Assembly: GCF_019972295.1 (NCBI RefSeq)
Contig: NZ_BLJA01000001.1
Span: forward strand, 2,608,158 to 2,672,157
DNA: 64,000 nucleotides
DNA from: Geobacter sp. AOG2
GTDB lineage: Bacteria > Desulfobacterota > Desulfuromonadia > Geobacterales > Pseudopelobacteraceae
Reading direction: 5' to 3'
Positions within the stretch are counted from its first letter, which is position 1. Every line of letters begins with the position of its first letter. The notes beneath the pieces are model-generated. The model was not told the origin of the DNA and did no database searches. It saw only the letters and a program-made list of their open reading frames with translations. The translations under genes were made by a program, and so were the position numbers. Below are positions 24,392 to 33,143 of the stretch, one piece after another.

Positions 24392-24497
24392 GATATGCCT
24401 TTGCCGCGCGCAGGGCGGTGATTGCAGATATCCGCGATTACCCTGACTGCGTTCGGTACTTTGTTATATACTATCTCACGGAAGTCGATGGGAACAT

Positions 24498-24513
24498 TGT
24501 GATTCTTATCACA
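24498..24513. promoter_or_regulatory. Perfect CRP-type site in a divergent promoter region
   Basis: TGTGA-TTCTTA-TCACA matches the CRP consensus at every defined base. On the minus strand a TAGTAT (24468-24473) lies at the spacing where the site would be about 42-45 bases upstream of the start, the class-II activator position, for the serine-hydrolase gene. Toward the plus-strand gene the distance (about 110) is less usual. Confidence 0.6.
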
Positions 24514-24578
24514 TAATCAGGGTTCGGTAAAGCGTTGGCATCCCTCCGGCGGATAAATGCCCCATACGGCTGTTCAAC

Positions 24579-24608
24579 TTGACAACACCACGGCTCTGTT
24601 GTCACAAT
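24579..24608 (+). promoter_or_regulatory. Putative promoter of the DUF6544-like gene
   Basis: TTGACA (24579-24584) and CACAAT (24603-24608) with an 18-base spacer, 54 bases before the ATG at 24662. Confidence 0.5.
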
Positions 24609-24661
24609 CGCAAACATGCATGCAGGCTTGGTGTCGGAGCGGCACAGAGAGGTGATGAAAA

Positions 24662-25534
24662 ATGATCCTGGTAGTAATTTTCATGCTGGTGGCAATCATT
24701 GCCGTTGCACCCATATACGGCTCTCGCCGCTGGCAATCCGCCACGAAAGAGATGCATGACACGTTGCAGGCATCACGCCTCCCCATCGGGCCCACGGCAT
24801 ATGGCCCGGATGAACTGGACGGCTTGCCCGCGCCGGTTCAGCGTTACTTTCGTGCAGTGCTCACGGAAGGGCAACCCATAATCTCCGCTGTCACCGTTGA
24901 GCACACGGGCACTTTCAACATGAGTGAAACCGGCGAGCAATGGAAACCGTTCACCTCGACCCAGCGGATAATAACCCAGCGGCCGGGCTTCGATTGGGAC
25001 GCCCGTATCAGGATGATACCCGGCCTGACGGTGCGGGTGCATGATGCCTATATTGCCGGCGAGGGCATACTGCACGCATCGCTGTTTGGACTACAGTCGC
25101 TGGTGAATCTGCGGGGCACGCCGGAGATGGCGCAGGGCGAACTGATGCGCTTCTTTGCCGAAGCGGCATGGTACCCGACGGCATTGCTGCCGAGCCAGGG
25201 TGTGCGGTGGGAGGCGGTGGATGACCTCTCGGCCAAGGCAACGCTGCAGGACGGCGGAATCTCACTGACGATGCTGTTTCGTTTCCATGAAAACGGCCTG
25301 ATCGAATCAGCCCGCGCCGAAGCACGCGGACGCACCGTCGCAGGCGCGGTGATTCCCACGCCCTGGGAGGGCCGGTTCGACAACTATACGTCGTGCAACG
25401 GCATGCGTATCCCGATGGAAGGCGAGGTGGCATGGATTCTTCCCGAAGGAGCGAAGGCCTACTGGCGCGGCCGGATCACAAAGCTCGATTATGAGTTTGC
25501 CGGCTCGTGTCCCATAACGACATCGCCGGACTAA
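24662..25534 (+). CDS. DUF6544-like membrane-anchored protein
   Basis: 290 residues with one N-terminal membrane span (about 2-20) and a large beta-rich domain. The sequence L-P-A-P-V-Q-R-Y-F-R-A-V-L near residue 60, W-x-x-R-I-R-M-I-P-G-L, E-A-A-W-Y-P-T-A-L-L-P and the C-terminal Y-W-R-G-R-I-T-K-L-D-Y-E resemble the DUF6544/DUF6920 family of unknown function; this match is from memory. No catalytic motif is recognised. RBS AGGTGATG precedes the ATG. Confidence 0.7.
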   Translation: MILVVIFMLVAIIAVAPIYGSRRWQSATKEMHDTLQASRLPIGPTAYGPDELDGLPAPVQRYFRAVLTEGQPIISAVTVEHTGTFNMSETGEQWKPFTSTQRIITQRPGFDWDARIRMIPGLTVRVHDAYIAGEGILHASLFGLQSLVNLRGTPEMAQGELMRFFAEAAWYPTALLPSQGVRWEAVDDLSAKATLQDGGISLTMLFRFHENGLIESARAEARGRTVAGAVIPTPWEGRFDNYTSCNGMRIPMEGEVAWILPEGAKAYWRGRITKLDYEFAGSCPITTSPD

Positions 25535-25731
25535 AGCGGCATTTCATTCACCCCCCCGCAGGCACCCTCCCCCCACCCCACAAACCGTCGCGCACCTGTA
25601 ACGAAAGGGAGCACCCCCTGGTCAAAAGGGATCACCCCCCTCTTGCTTTCAAACCACCTCCGCCGAGCCGGCACAAAAAATAATATCACAACTTCAACAT
25701 GTTATCAGATTTGCGGTCGATTTCAGCCGAT

Positions 25732-25747
25732 AGGCATACCAATTGCT
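25732..25747 (+). promoter_or_regulatory. Sigma-54 (-24/-12) promoter of fdnGHI
   Basis: AGGCATACCAATTGCT has GG and GC at the exact 10-base spacing with GGCA and TTGC elements. It lies 83 bases before the fdnG ATG. No palindromic enhancer site like those at satP was found upstream. The 195 bases between the DUF6544-like gene and this promoter show nothing else. Confidence 0.6.
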
Positions 25748-25829
25748 GTATACGCGTGACCTCAAAGGCGCCGGGCAGGACAACACCCTGCTGTCCGGAC
25801 AATTATTCATAGGGAAGGGAGTAAGCTGT

Positions 25830-28800
25830 ATGGGAATGTCACGAAGAGACTTCCTGCGGGGAGGAGCGCTGGCGGCTGCCGGCGTGGCCCTTACCGGCAG
25901 GCAGGGCGAGGCGAACGCCGATGCCCCGCAGATGAGGACCAAGGGGCTGAAAAGCTCCACCACCATCTGCCCCTACTGTGCGGTCGGCTGCGGCCTGATC
26001 GTCCACACCAAGGACGGCAAGGTGGTCAACATCGAGGGGGACCCCCAGCACCCCATCAACCAGGGTTCGCTCTGCTCCAAGGGCAGTTCCCTCTTCCAGG
26101 TGGCGGTCAATGACCGGCGTCTGCAAAAGGTCATGTACCGGGCTCCCGGTTCGGACCAGTTCGTGGAGAAATCATGGGATTGGGCGCTGGACCGCATCGC
26201 CCTGCGCATGAAGGAGACCCGCGACAAGACCTTCAAGCAAAAAGAGATCAACAAGAAGGACAACAAGGAATACGTGGTGAACCGCACCGAAGGCATGGCG
26301 TTCTTCGGCGGGGCCGGACTGGACAACGAGGAGTGCTACCTCTGGGCCAAGTTCGCCCGCGCCATGGGCGTCGGGATGCTGGAACACCAGGCCCGACTTT
26401 GACACTCCGCTACAGTCGCCGGTCTGGCGGCTTCATTCGGTCGTGGTGCCATGACCAACCATTGGATTGACCTGAAGAACAGTGACGCCATCTTTATCAT
26501 CGGCTGCAACCCGGCCGAGAATCACCCGATCTCCTTCAAATGGATCGAAAAGGCCATGGACAACGGGGCCAAGCTGATCGTCGTCGACCCCCGCTACACC
26601 AGAAGCGCCTCCAAGTCGGATGTGTACGCCCAGATCCGTCCGGGGACCGACATCGCCTTTCTGGGCGGCATGATCAATTACGCGCTCCAGCACGACATGG
26701 TCCACCATGAGTATGTGCGGGAGTATACCAACGCCGCCTTCATCATCAACGAAAAATTCGATTTCCAGGACGGCCTGTTCTGCTCCTTCGACGACCAGGA
26801 GAAGAGCTATGACCCGAAATCCTGGGCCTACGAGAACGATGCGGCCGGCAATCCCAAGCGGGACATGACGCTACAGCACCCGCGCAGCGTCTTCCAACTG
26901 CTCAAGAAGCATTACAGCCGCTATACCCCGGACAAGGTCTGCTCCATCACCGGCACCAAGAAGGAGGATTTCCTCAAGGTGGCCGAGACCTTCTGCGCCA
27001 CGGGCCGCTCCGACAAGGCCGGTACGCTCCTCTACGCCATGGGCATCACCCAGTCGACCCACGGCACCCAGAACGTGCGCGCCGTGGCCATGCTCCAGTT
27101 GCTTCTGGGCAATATCGGCATCGCCGGCGGCGGGGTCAACGCCCTGCGCGGCGAGTCCAACGTCCAGGGTTCCACCGACTACGGCCTGCTGTTCAACAGT
27201 CTGCCCGGCTACCTCAAATCGCCCGAGTACGACAACGTGGACCTGAAGGCCTACAACGAGAAGTGGACCCCCAAGACCAAGGACGCCAAGAGCCCCAACT
27301 GGTGGAGCAACACGCCGAAATATATCGTCAGCCTGCTCAAAGCCTGGTACGGGGACAACGCCACGGCGGAGAACGACTTCTGTTACGACTACCTGCCCAA
27401 GCGCAGCGGCAACTATTCCTACTCCAAGATCATCGAGCGGATGACCAAGGGGGACCTGGAAGGACTGGTCTGCATGGGCATGAACCCGGCCATGGGCGGC
27501 CCCGATTCCAACAGCGCCCGGTCGGCCCTGGGCAAGCTGAAGTGGCTCGTTACGGTGGACCTGTGGCAGACCGAGACCTCCATCTTCTGGAAGCGTCCCG
27601 GCGTTGACCCCAAGGACATCCAGACCGAGGTCTTCATGCTGCCGGCCGCCTCATCGGTGGAAAAGGAAGGCTCCATCTCCAACTCGGGCCGCTGGACCCA
27701 GTGGCGCTACAAGGCCGTGGAACCGGTGGGCGAGTCCAAGAGCGACCTGTGGATCATCACCCAGTTCTTCAAACGCATACAGGCACTCTACACCAGGGAC
27801 AAGGGGACCTTCCCCGAGCCGCTCACCAAGCTGGCCTGGAATTACGGCGAAGGGCACGAGCCGGACGTCCACCAGGTGGCCAAGGAGATCAACGGCTACT
27901 TCACCAAGGACATGACCATCGTGGACAAGGACAAGACCCTGGAGTTCAAGAAGGGCGACCAGGTCCCCATGTTCAAATACCTGCAGGCCGACGGCTCCAC
28001 CACCGGCGGCTGCTGGATCTACAGCGGTTCCTACACCAAGGACGGCAACCAGATGGCCCGGCGCGACGCGTCCGATCCCACGGGTCTGGGGCTGTTCCCC
28101 AAATGGTCCTGGTGCTGGCCGGTCAACCGCCGCATCCTCTACAACCGCGCCTCGGTCACGCCGGACGGCGCGCCGTTCGACCCGAAGCGGACGGTCATCG
28201 CCTGGGACGCCCTGGAGAAGAAATGGAAGGGCGACGTGCCGGACGGCCCCTGGCCCCCCATGAAGGACGACAAAGAGGGCAAATACCCCTTCATCATGCT
28301 GGCTGAAGGGCATGGCCGGCTGTATGCCCTGGATATGAAGGACGGCCCATTCCCCGAGCATTACGAACCCATGGAGAGCCCGACCCGCAACCTGCTCTCC
28401 AAGGTGCAGAACAGCCCGGTGGTAAAGACCCAGAGCAACATCAGCACCAACACGACCAAGTTCCCGTTCATCGGCACCACCTACCGCATGACCGAACACT
28501 GGCAGACCGGCGGCATGACCCGCAGCCTTCCCTGGCTGGTGGAACTGGTGCCGAACATGTTCGTGGAGATCAGCGAGTCCCTGGCAAAGCAGAAGGGGAT
28601 CAAAAAAGGAGACAAAGTCAAGGTGACGACCGAACGCGGTTCCATCGAGGCGGTGGCCCTGGTCACTGCCCGCCTGAAGCCTTTCAACGTGAACGGCACG
28701 CCGGTGGAGCAGGTCGGCATGCCGTGGCACTTCGGTTATTCCGGCCTGGCCACGGGGGACAGCGCCAATCTGCTGACCCCCACCGTAGGCTGCGCCAACA

Positions 28801-28862
28801 CCAATATCCCCGAGTTCAAGGCGTTTCTCTGCAATATCGAGAAAGGGGGTAACAAGGCATGA
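25830..28862 (+). CDS. fdnG: Formate dehydrogenase catalytic subunit, selenoprotein
   Basis: 1010 residues when the in-frame TGA at 26400-26402 is read as selenocysteine (residue 191). The context Q-A-R-L-Sec-H-S-A-T-V-A-G-L-A is the family signature, a SECIS hairpin follows at once, and tRNA-Sec is encoded at 41.3 kb. A Tat signal (S-R-R-D-F-L) begins the protein; a [4Fe-4S] site is formed by C-P-Y-C-A-V-G-C and a later C. The Mo/W-bis-MGD domains follow, ending with the dinucleotide-binding domain (W-Q-T-G-G-M-T-R). The ATG at 25830 places the Tat motif correctly. It oxidises formate on the periplasmic side, passing electrons to the Fe-S subunit. The gene overlaps fdnH by 4 bases. Confidence 0.96.
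26400..26436 (+). promoter_or_regulatory. UGA-Sec codon with bacterial SECIS hairpin
   Basis: The TGA (26400-26402) is followed 12 bases later by GTCGCC (26415-26420), loop GGTCT (26421-26425) and GGCGGC (26426-26431). This gives a 6-bp stem (with one G-U) bearing the GGUCU apical loop that SelB recognises in fdh SECIS elements. Confidence 0.92.
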
Positions 28863-29707
28863 GCGGCGGACCCATCGATTTCAATAAAACCAAGTCGTTT
28901 CTGATCGATACGACCAAATGCACCGGCTGCCGCGGCTGCCAGGTTGCCTGCAAACAGTGGAACCAGCTCAAGGCGGAGAAGACCGTCTTCTTCAGCGGCG
29001 AGGGATATCAGAACCCGCCCGCCATGTCCGAGTTCACCTTCACCCGGATCAAGTTCAGGGACTACCAGAAACACGGACAGAACGAGTTCGCCTTTTACAA
29101 AGAGATGTGCATGCACTGCAACGAGCCGGCCTGCGCCTCGGTCTGCCCGGTAGGGGCTTTCCACAAGACCGCCGAAGGTCCGGTGGTGTACGACGACAAG
29201 CGCTGCATCGGCTGCCGTTTCTGCATGGTGGCCTGCCCCTTCGGCATCCCCAAGTACGAGTGGAGCAAGGCCTTCCCGCTGGTGCGCAAGTGCACCGGCT
29301 GCTACAGCCGGATCAAGGAAGGGCTGCAACCGGCCTGCGCCACGGCCTGCCCCACGGCCATCACCTACGGCAACCGGGACGACATGCTGAAAGAGGCGGA
29401 ACGTCGCCTCAAAAACAAGCCGGAACGCTATTTCCCGGCTATCTACGGCAAGGAAGAGGCCGGCGGCACCAGCGTCTTTTACCTTACCCATCAGCCCCTG
29501 GACGAGTTGGGCTTCAAGCAGGTCACCAAGCGTCCCCTCCCCTCCTACACCTGGCAGGCCCTGCGCCTGGTGCCGGGCATCTTCCTGGGGGTCGGCGGCA
29601 CCCTGTCGGCCATCACCTGGTTCCAGCACCGCAAGGACCGCATACGCCGCGAGGAAGAATTCAAGAATTCCCGCGTGACCCCGGAGCAGAAGGAGGATAA
29701 CGAATGA
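28859..29707 (+). CDS. fdnH: Formate dehydrogenase iron-sulfur subunit
   Basis: 282 residues with four [4Fe-4S] ferredoxin-type clusters: C-T-G-C-R-G-C-Q-V-A-C near residue 21, C-M-H-C-N-E-P-A-C-A-S-V-C-P, C-I-G-C-R-F-C-M-V-A-C-P and C-T-G-C-Y-S-R followed by C-A-T-A-C-P. A C-terminal hydrophobic segment (about 235-250: V-P-G-I-F-L-G-V-G-G-T-L) anchors it, as in FdnH/HybA-type subunits. It overlaps fdnG and fdnI by 4 bases each, so all three are translated as a unit and form one membrane complex. Confidence 0.94.
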   Translation: MSGGPIDFNKTKSFLIDTTKCTGCRGCQVACKQWNQLKAEKTVFFSGEGYQNPPAMSEFTFTRIKFRDYQKHGQNEFAFYKEMCMHCNEPACASVCPVGAFHKTAEGPVVYDDKRCIGCRFCMVACPFGIPKYEWSKAFPLVRKCTGCYSRIKEGLQPACATACPTAITYGNRDDMLKEAERRLKNKPERYFPAIYGKEEAGGTSVFYLTHQPLDELGFKQVTKRPLPSYTWQALRLVPGIFLGVGGTLSAITWFQHRKDRIRREEEFKNSRVTPEQKEDNE

Positions 29708-30915
29708 CCGCCGCCCAGCTAGTTATGAATGAGATCAAGGGCTATCACCGCTTCATCAAGCTGATGATCGTCCTGACCGGCATTGGCGCCGTGGCCGCCA
29801 TGGCCCGCTTCGTCTTCGGCCTGGGAGCCACCACCAACCTGAACGACATGTACCCCTGGGGCCTGTGGATCTCCTTCGACGTCGTCACCTCGGTGCCCCT
29901 GGCGGCCGGGGCGTTCACCATCGGCGTCGTGGCCCACGTCTTCCACATCAGGAAACTGGAGCCCCTGGTCAGGCCGGCCATCGTCACCGGCTTCCTGGGC
30001 TACTCCCTGGTCTGCATCGGCCTCTTGCTCGACCTGGGGCAACCCCAGCGCGGCATCAACGTCCTTTTGTACTGGAACGTCCACTCCCCCATGTTCGAGG
30101 TTTCCATGTGCGTCATGGCCTATACCACGGTCCTGACGCTGGAATTCCTCCACCCGGTGGCCGAGCGCTTCGGCTGGCATCTGCCGCTGCGCCTGCTGCG
30201 CACCCTGGAGTTGCCGTTCGCCATCCTGGCGGCCATGATCTCGACCCTGCACCAGTCCACCCTGGGGACCTTCTTCCTCATCGCCGTGGACAAGCTGCAC
30301 AACCTCTGGTACAATCCGCTCCTGCCGCTCCAGTTCTGGCTTTCGGCCATCTTCACCGGCCTCTCCATCGTCATCTTCGAGGCCAGCCTGGTGCACAAGT
30401 TCATGGGGCAGCCGGACGAGTCGGACCTGCTGGCCACCCTGACCAAGATCATCCCCTGGGTCATGGGGGTCTACATCGCGGTCAAGGTCTATGCCCTGGC
30501 CTTCCTCTCCCACGGGCCGCTCTTCGACCGGCCGGTGCTGCTGGCGCTGTTTTTGGCGGAGGTAATCCTCGGGGTCCTTGTCCCTTTCTGCATGTTCCTG
30601 ACCAGGCGGATCCGCACCGACAAAAAAATGCAGTTGCGGGCCGCGAGCCTGGTGATGTTCGGGCTGATCCTGAACCGCTTCAACGTCTCCATGTTCGGCA
30701 TGGAGCAGGCGGGACAAAAGATCTACGTGCCGTCCGTTATCGAATCCCTGGTGACCATGGGCATCATCTCGGCCCATATCCTCTTCTTCGTACTGATCGC
30801 CAAGTACTTCCCGATCTTCGAACACCATCCCGAAGCGACGGACTACACCATCCCCGACCACTTCCGCAAGATCGACAAGGGGCACGAGGCGCTCGGAGCG
30901 GCACACGAGGCATAG
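29704..30915 (+). CDS. NrfD/PsrC-type membrane subunit of formate dehydrogenase
   Basis: 403 residues with about ten membrane helices in the NrfD/PsrC/HybB pattern, including W-G-L-W-I-S-F-D-V-V-T and an H-Q-S-T-L-G-T-F-F motif. It is not the di-heme cytochrome b of E. coli FdnI: length is nearly double. Electrons from formate are therefore passed to menaquinone by an NrfD-type subunit without heme b. The C-terminus is hydrophilic. Last gene of the fdn operon; a GC-rich hairpin (30932-30958) follows without a clear T-run. Confidence 0.92.
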   Translation: MTAAQLVMNEIKGYHRFIKLMIVLTGIGAVAAMARFVFGLGATTNLNDMYPWGLWISFDVVTSVPLAAGAFTIGVVAHVFHIRKLEPLVRPAIVTGFLGYSLVCIGLLLDLGQPQRGINVLLYWNVHSPMFEVSMCVMAYTTVLTLEFLHPVAERFGWHLPLRLLRTLELPFAILAAMISTLHQSTLGTFFLIAVDKLHNLWYNPLLPLQFWLSAIFTGLSIVIFEASLVHKFMGQPDESDLLATLTKIIPWVMGVYIAVKVYALAFLSHGPLFDRPVLLALFLAEVILGVLVPFCMFLTRRIRTDKKMQLRAASLVMFGLILNRFNVSMFGMEQAGQKIYVPSVIESLVTMGIISAHILFFVLIAKYFPIFEHHPEATDYTIPDHFRKIDKGHEALGAAHEA

Positions 30916-30978
30916 TTCATTTGTCCAGGAGGGCCGCATCGTTCGCGGTGCGGCCCCCCGCAAATCTCAAACTGTAAT

Positions 30979-31134
30979 CCCTAAATACGAATCTGCCACA
31001 GAGACACGGAGATAAACATTTTTAAAAGTAATACGACATTTTGGTCACATTCTCTTCGCCATTCCGATTGTGATACTATTTGATAAAAGCTGTGCTTTCA
31101 TCTGTGGCTCCGTGGCAAAATTACGATCTTAGGG
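30979..31134. repeat. Family-2 inverted-repeat element, copy 1
   Basis: Ends CCCTAAATACGAATCTGCCAC and, reversed, CCCTAAGATCGTAATTTTGCC; TGCCACAGAGACACGGAG on the left is matched by CTGTGGCTCCGTGGCA on the right. The centre is AT-rich with no ORF. It occupies most of the gap between the fdn operon and fdhD-mobA. Confidence 0.75.
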
Positions 31135-31148
31135 TACTAGGTTAACGT

Positions 31149-32564
31149 ATGAAAACAATCCATGTCTTTAACCAGGGACGGCTCGAAGAACAACAGGGTG
31201 AAACCGTCCGCGAGTTTCCGGTCGTCCTTCATGTCAATGGCCGGGAGATAGCCACCCTGATCTCTTCGCCCCACGATCTCCGTTTTCTGGTGGCCGGTTT
31301 TCTCCGCCTCCAGGGGTTTGTGACCTCTCTCGACGACTTCCACATGCTGTCGGTGTGCGAGGATTTCGGCACCGCCAGCGTGCGCATCAAGGGGGAGTTG
31401 CCGGAACGGCTCAAGCCGGTGCTCACCTCGGGCTGCGGCACCGGCATCACCTTCAACCTCCCCAACGCCGGACTGCGTACCGTCCCGCGCGCTCCCGCAC
31501 CGGTAACGGCGGACACGATCTTTCGCCTGATGGACGAACTGAACCACCGCTCCGACCAGTACAAAAGCCACGGCGGCATCCATTCGGCGGCGGTGGGCGA
31601 CGATCGGGGCATCATCCTCGCCGCCGAGGACATAGGCCGCCACAACACCCTGGACCGGATCGCCGGCGAAGCGCTCATAAAGAACATCGACCTGACCGGC
31701 AAACTGCTGGTCACGTCCGGCCGGATCTCCACCGAGATGGCGGCCAAGGCCGCGCTGCTGGGCATCACCCTCATGGCGTCCCGCACCTCCCCCACCGACA
31801 TGGCCATCACCATATGCGAGCAGGCGGGCATCACCCTCATCGGCTACGTGCGCGGCGGAAAATTCACCGTGTACAGCCACCCGGAGGCGCTCTCCGCCGG
31901 AGCGTGCCGACCCGTCCCCCATCAGGGGCGGACGATCCCCGGCGTCACGGGCGTCATCCTGGCCGGCGGGCAGTCCAGCCGCATGCGGAGCAACAAGGCG
32001 CTCCTCCCCTACAAGGGGGGGCGTTTCATCGAGGCCATCTACCGACAGTTGACGGAGCTGTTCGACGAGGTGATCCTGGTTACCAACACCCCGGACGAAT
32101 ACGCCTTCCTCCCCTGCCGCAAGGTACCCGACCTATATCCCGGCATGGGGGCGCTGGCCGGGCTCCATGCCGGCCTGCACCACAGCGCCACGCCGCACAT
32201 CTTCGCCGTGGCCTGCGACATGCCCTATCTGAACAGCGCCCTGATCAGGCGGCTGGCCGCCCTGAGAGACCGGGCCGACGTGATCATTCCCGAGGGGGAA
32301 GGCGGGCTGGAACCGCTGCACGCCCTGTATGGCAAGGGCTGCCAGGATGAGATGGAGAGGTCGCTGAAGGGGGGCAGCCGGAGGATCGTCTCCTTCTTTC
32401 CCCATGCCAGGGTCAGCGTCTTTTCCCGTGACGAGGTCATGGCCTTCGATCCTTCCCTGGACTCATTCAGAAACATCAACACCCCGGCCGACTACTTCGA
32501 GCTGCGGGACGGGGAACGGGAAGCGGGCAACCAGGGAGCGCCGCTGGCCGCCCAGGCGGGGTAG
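31149..32564 (+). CDS. FdhD-MobA fusion: formate dehydrogenase sulfurtransferase fused to Moco guanylyltransferase
   Basis: 471 residues carrying two full domains. Residues about 1-255 are FdhD (L-R-F-L-V-A-G-F-L, T-S-G-C-G-T-G near residue 98, H-S-A-A-V, E-D-I-G-R-H-N-T-L-D-R, T-S-G-R-I-S-T-E-M). Residues about 262-460 are MobA (V-I-L-A-G-G-Q-S-S-R-M-R-S-N-K-A-L-L, D-M-P-Y near residue 358). FdhD moves sulfur onto the bis-MGD cofactor of formate dehydrogenase; MobA adds GMP to make MGD. In FdhD the usual CxxC is reduced to C-G-T-G, one cysteine. Fusion would couple MGD making to sulfuration, next to fdnGHI, which needs both. Confidence 0.93.
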   Translation: MKTIHVFNQGRLEEQQGETVREFPVVLHVNGREIATLISSPHDLRFLVAGFLRLQGFVTSLDDFHMLSVCEDFGTASVRIKGELPERLKPVLTSGCGTGITFNLPNAGLRTVPRAPAPVTADTIFRLMDELNHRSDQYKSHGGIHSAAVGDDRGIILAAEDIGRHNTLDRIAGEALIKNIDLTGKLLVTSGRISTEMAAKAALLGITLMASRTSPTDMAITICEQAGITLIGYVRGGKFTVYSHPEALSAGACRPVPHQGRTIPGVTGVILAGGQSSRMRSNKALLPYKGGRFIEAIYRQLTELFDEVILVTNTPDEYAFLPCRKVPDLYPGMGALAGLHAGLHHSATPHIFAVACDMPYLNSALIRRLAALRDRADVIIPEGEGGLEPLHALYGKGCQDEMERSLKGGSRRIVSFFPHARVSVFSRDEVMAFDPSLDSFRNINTPADYFELRDGEREAGNQGAPLAAQAG

Positions 32565-32745
32565 CACCGCAAGACATCCGAATCCGCGGCGCCTTCACGG
32601 CGGATCGAGCGACATGCCGGAGCCTATCGCCGCCCGCGAGCAGCCGTACCGGCTGTGCCGTTTGTCCTCCGCCCCGGCGGAAACACCGCCGCCCCCGGAC
32701 CGGGGCATGGTGAGCAAGACGTGGAGGCGCCACGAATTCGGTACA

Positions 32746-32774
32746 TTGACTTGAATATTCTCAACGGGTAGTAT
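32746..32774 (+). promoter_or_regulatory. Sigma-70 promoter of the riboswitch-tupABC operon
   Basis: TTGACT (32746-32751), 17-base spacer, TAGTAT (32769-32774); TATACT overlaps. The start would be near 32781, directly ahead of the riboswitch. Upstream, 32565-32745 holds nothing I can name. Confidence 0.7.
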
Positions 32775-32787
32775 ACTTAAAATATTC

Positions 32788-32890
32788 ACATCTCCGAACC
32801 GTTCCGCCTGCCGGTTTTTTCCATGGCGGCACGGTCTATGGGCAGTGCGGGAAACGGCACTACCTCCCTTTTGGAAAGGAGACCCGCGCA
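32788..32890 (+). ncRNA. Moco/Tuco-type riboswitch (molybdenum or tungsten cofactor)
   Basis: The leader contains, in order, CTCCGAACC, CCGCCTGCC, GCGGGAAACGGCACTACC, TCCC and GGAAAGGAGACC, which match my memory of the Moco RNA motif consensus. It lies directly after a promoter and is followed by an intrinsic terminator, ahead of a tungstate transporter, mobB and moaA. The GGAAAGG at 32873-32879 is complementary to the 5' arm of the terminator (CCTTTCC, 32918-32924). A competing antiterminator is therefore possible, and cofactor binding would be expected to turn expression OFF. Confidence 0.78.
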
Positions 32891-32914
32891 CCATGCCCAC
32901 GTGCATGTTCCAGG

Positions 32915-32942
32915 GGCCCTTTCCAACCGGAAAGGGCCTTTT
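32915..32942 (+). terminator. Expression-platform terminator of the Moco/Tuco riboswitch
   Basis: GGCCCTTTCC and GGAAAGGGCC form a perfect 10-bp stem with a 4-base loop, followed by TTTTAATTT. Confidence 0.9.
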
Positions 32943-32944
32943 AA

Positions 32945-33108
32945 TTTGCCACGGAGCCATAGAGACCCGGAGAACGGCAACAACAGAATCGATCTTTACA
33001 TGGATGGCCGGGATGAATGGGAAAAACCGCGACGGATAAAATTTATTTCGTTTGCCCCCACATCCTGTAAAAAAGGTTTTCTCCGCGCCTCTGTGGCTCT
33101 GTGGCAAA
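32945..33108. repeat. Family-2 inverted-repeat element, copy 2
   Basis: Left end TTTGCCACGGAGCC and right end GGCTCTGTGGCAAA with CCGGAGAA / TTCTCCG just inside. The centre contains TGGATGGCCGGGATGAATGG. It lies between the riboswitch terminator and tupA, lengthening the leader by about 165 bases. Confidence 0.8.
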
Positions 33109-33143
33109 CCGTTATTTAGAATTACTATTCCAGGAGGAATACC

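Noticed and set aside
26400-26402. In-frame TGA that could be read as a broken (pseudogene) formate dehydrogenase
   Set aside because: The Sec context, the GGUCU SECIS hairpin and selC in the same window make it a selenocysteine codon.
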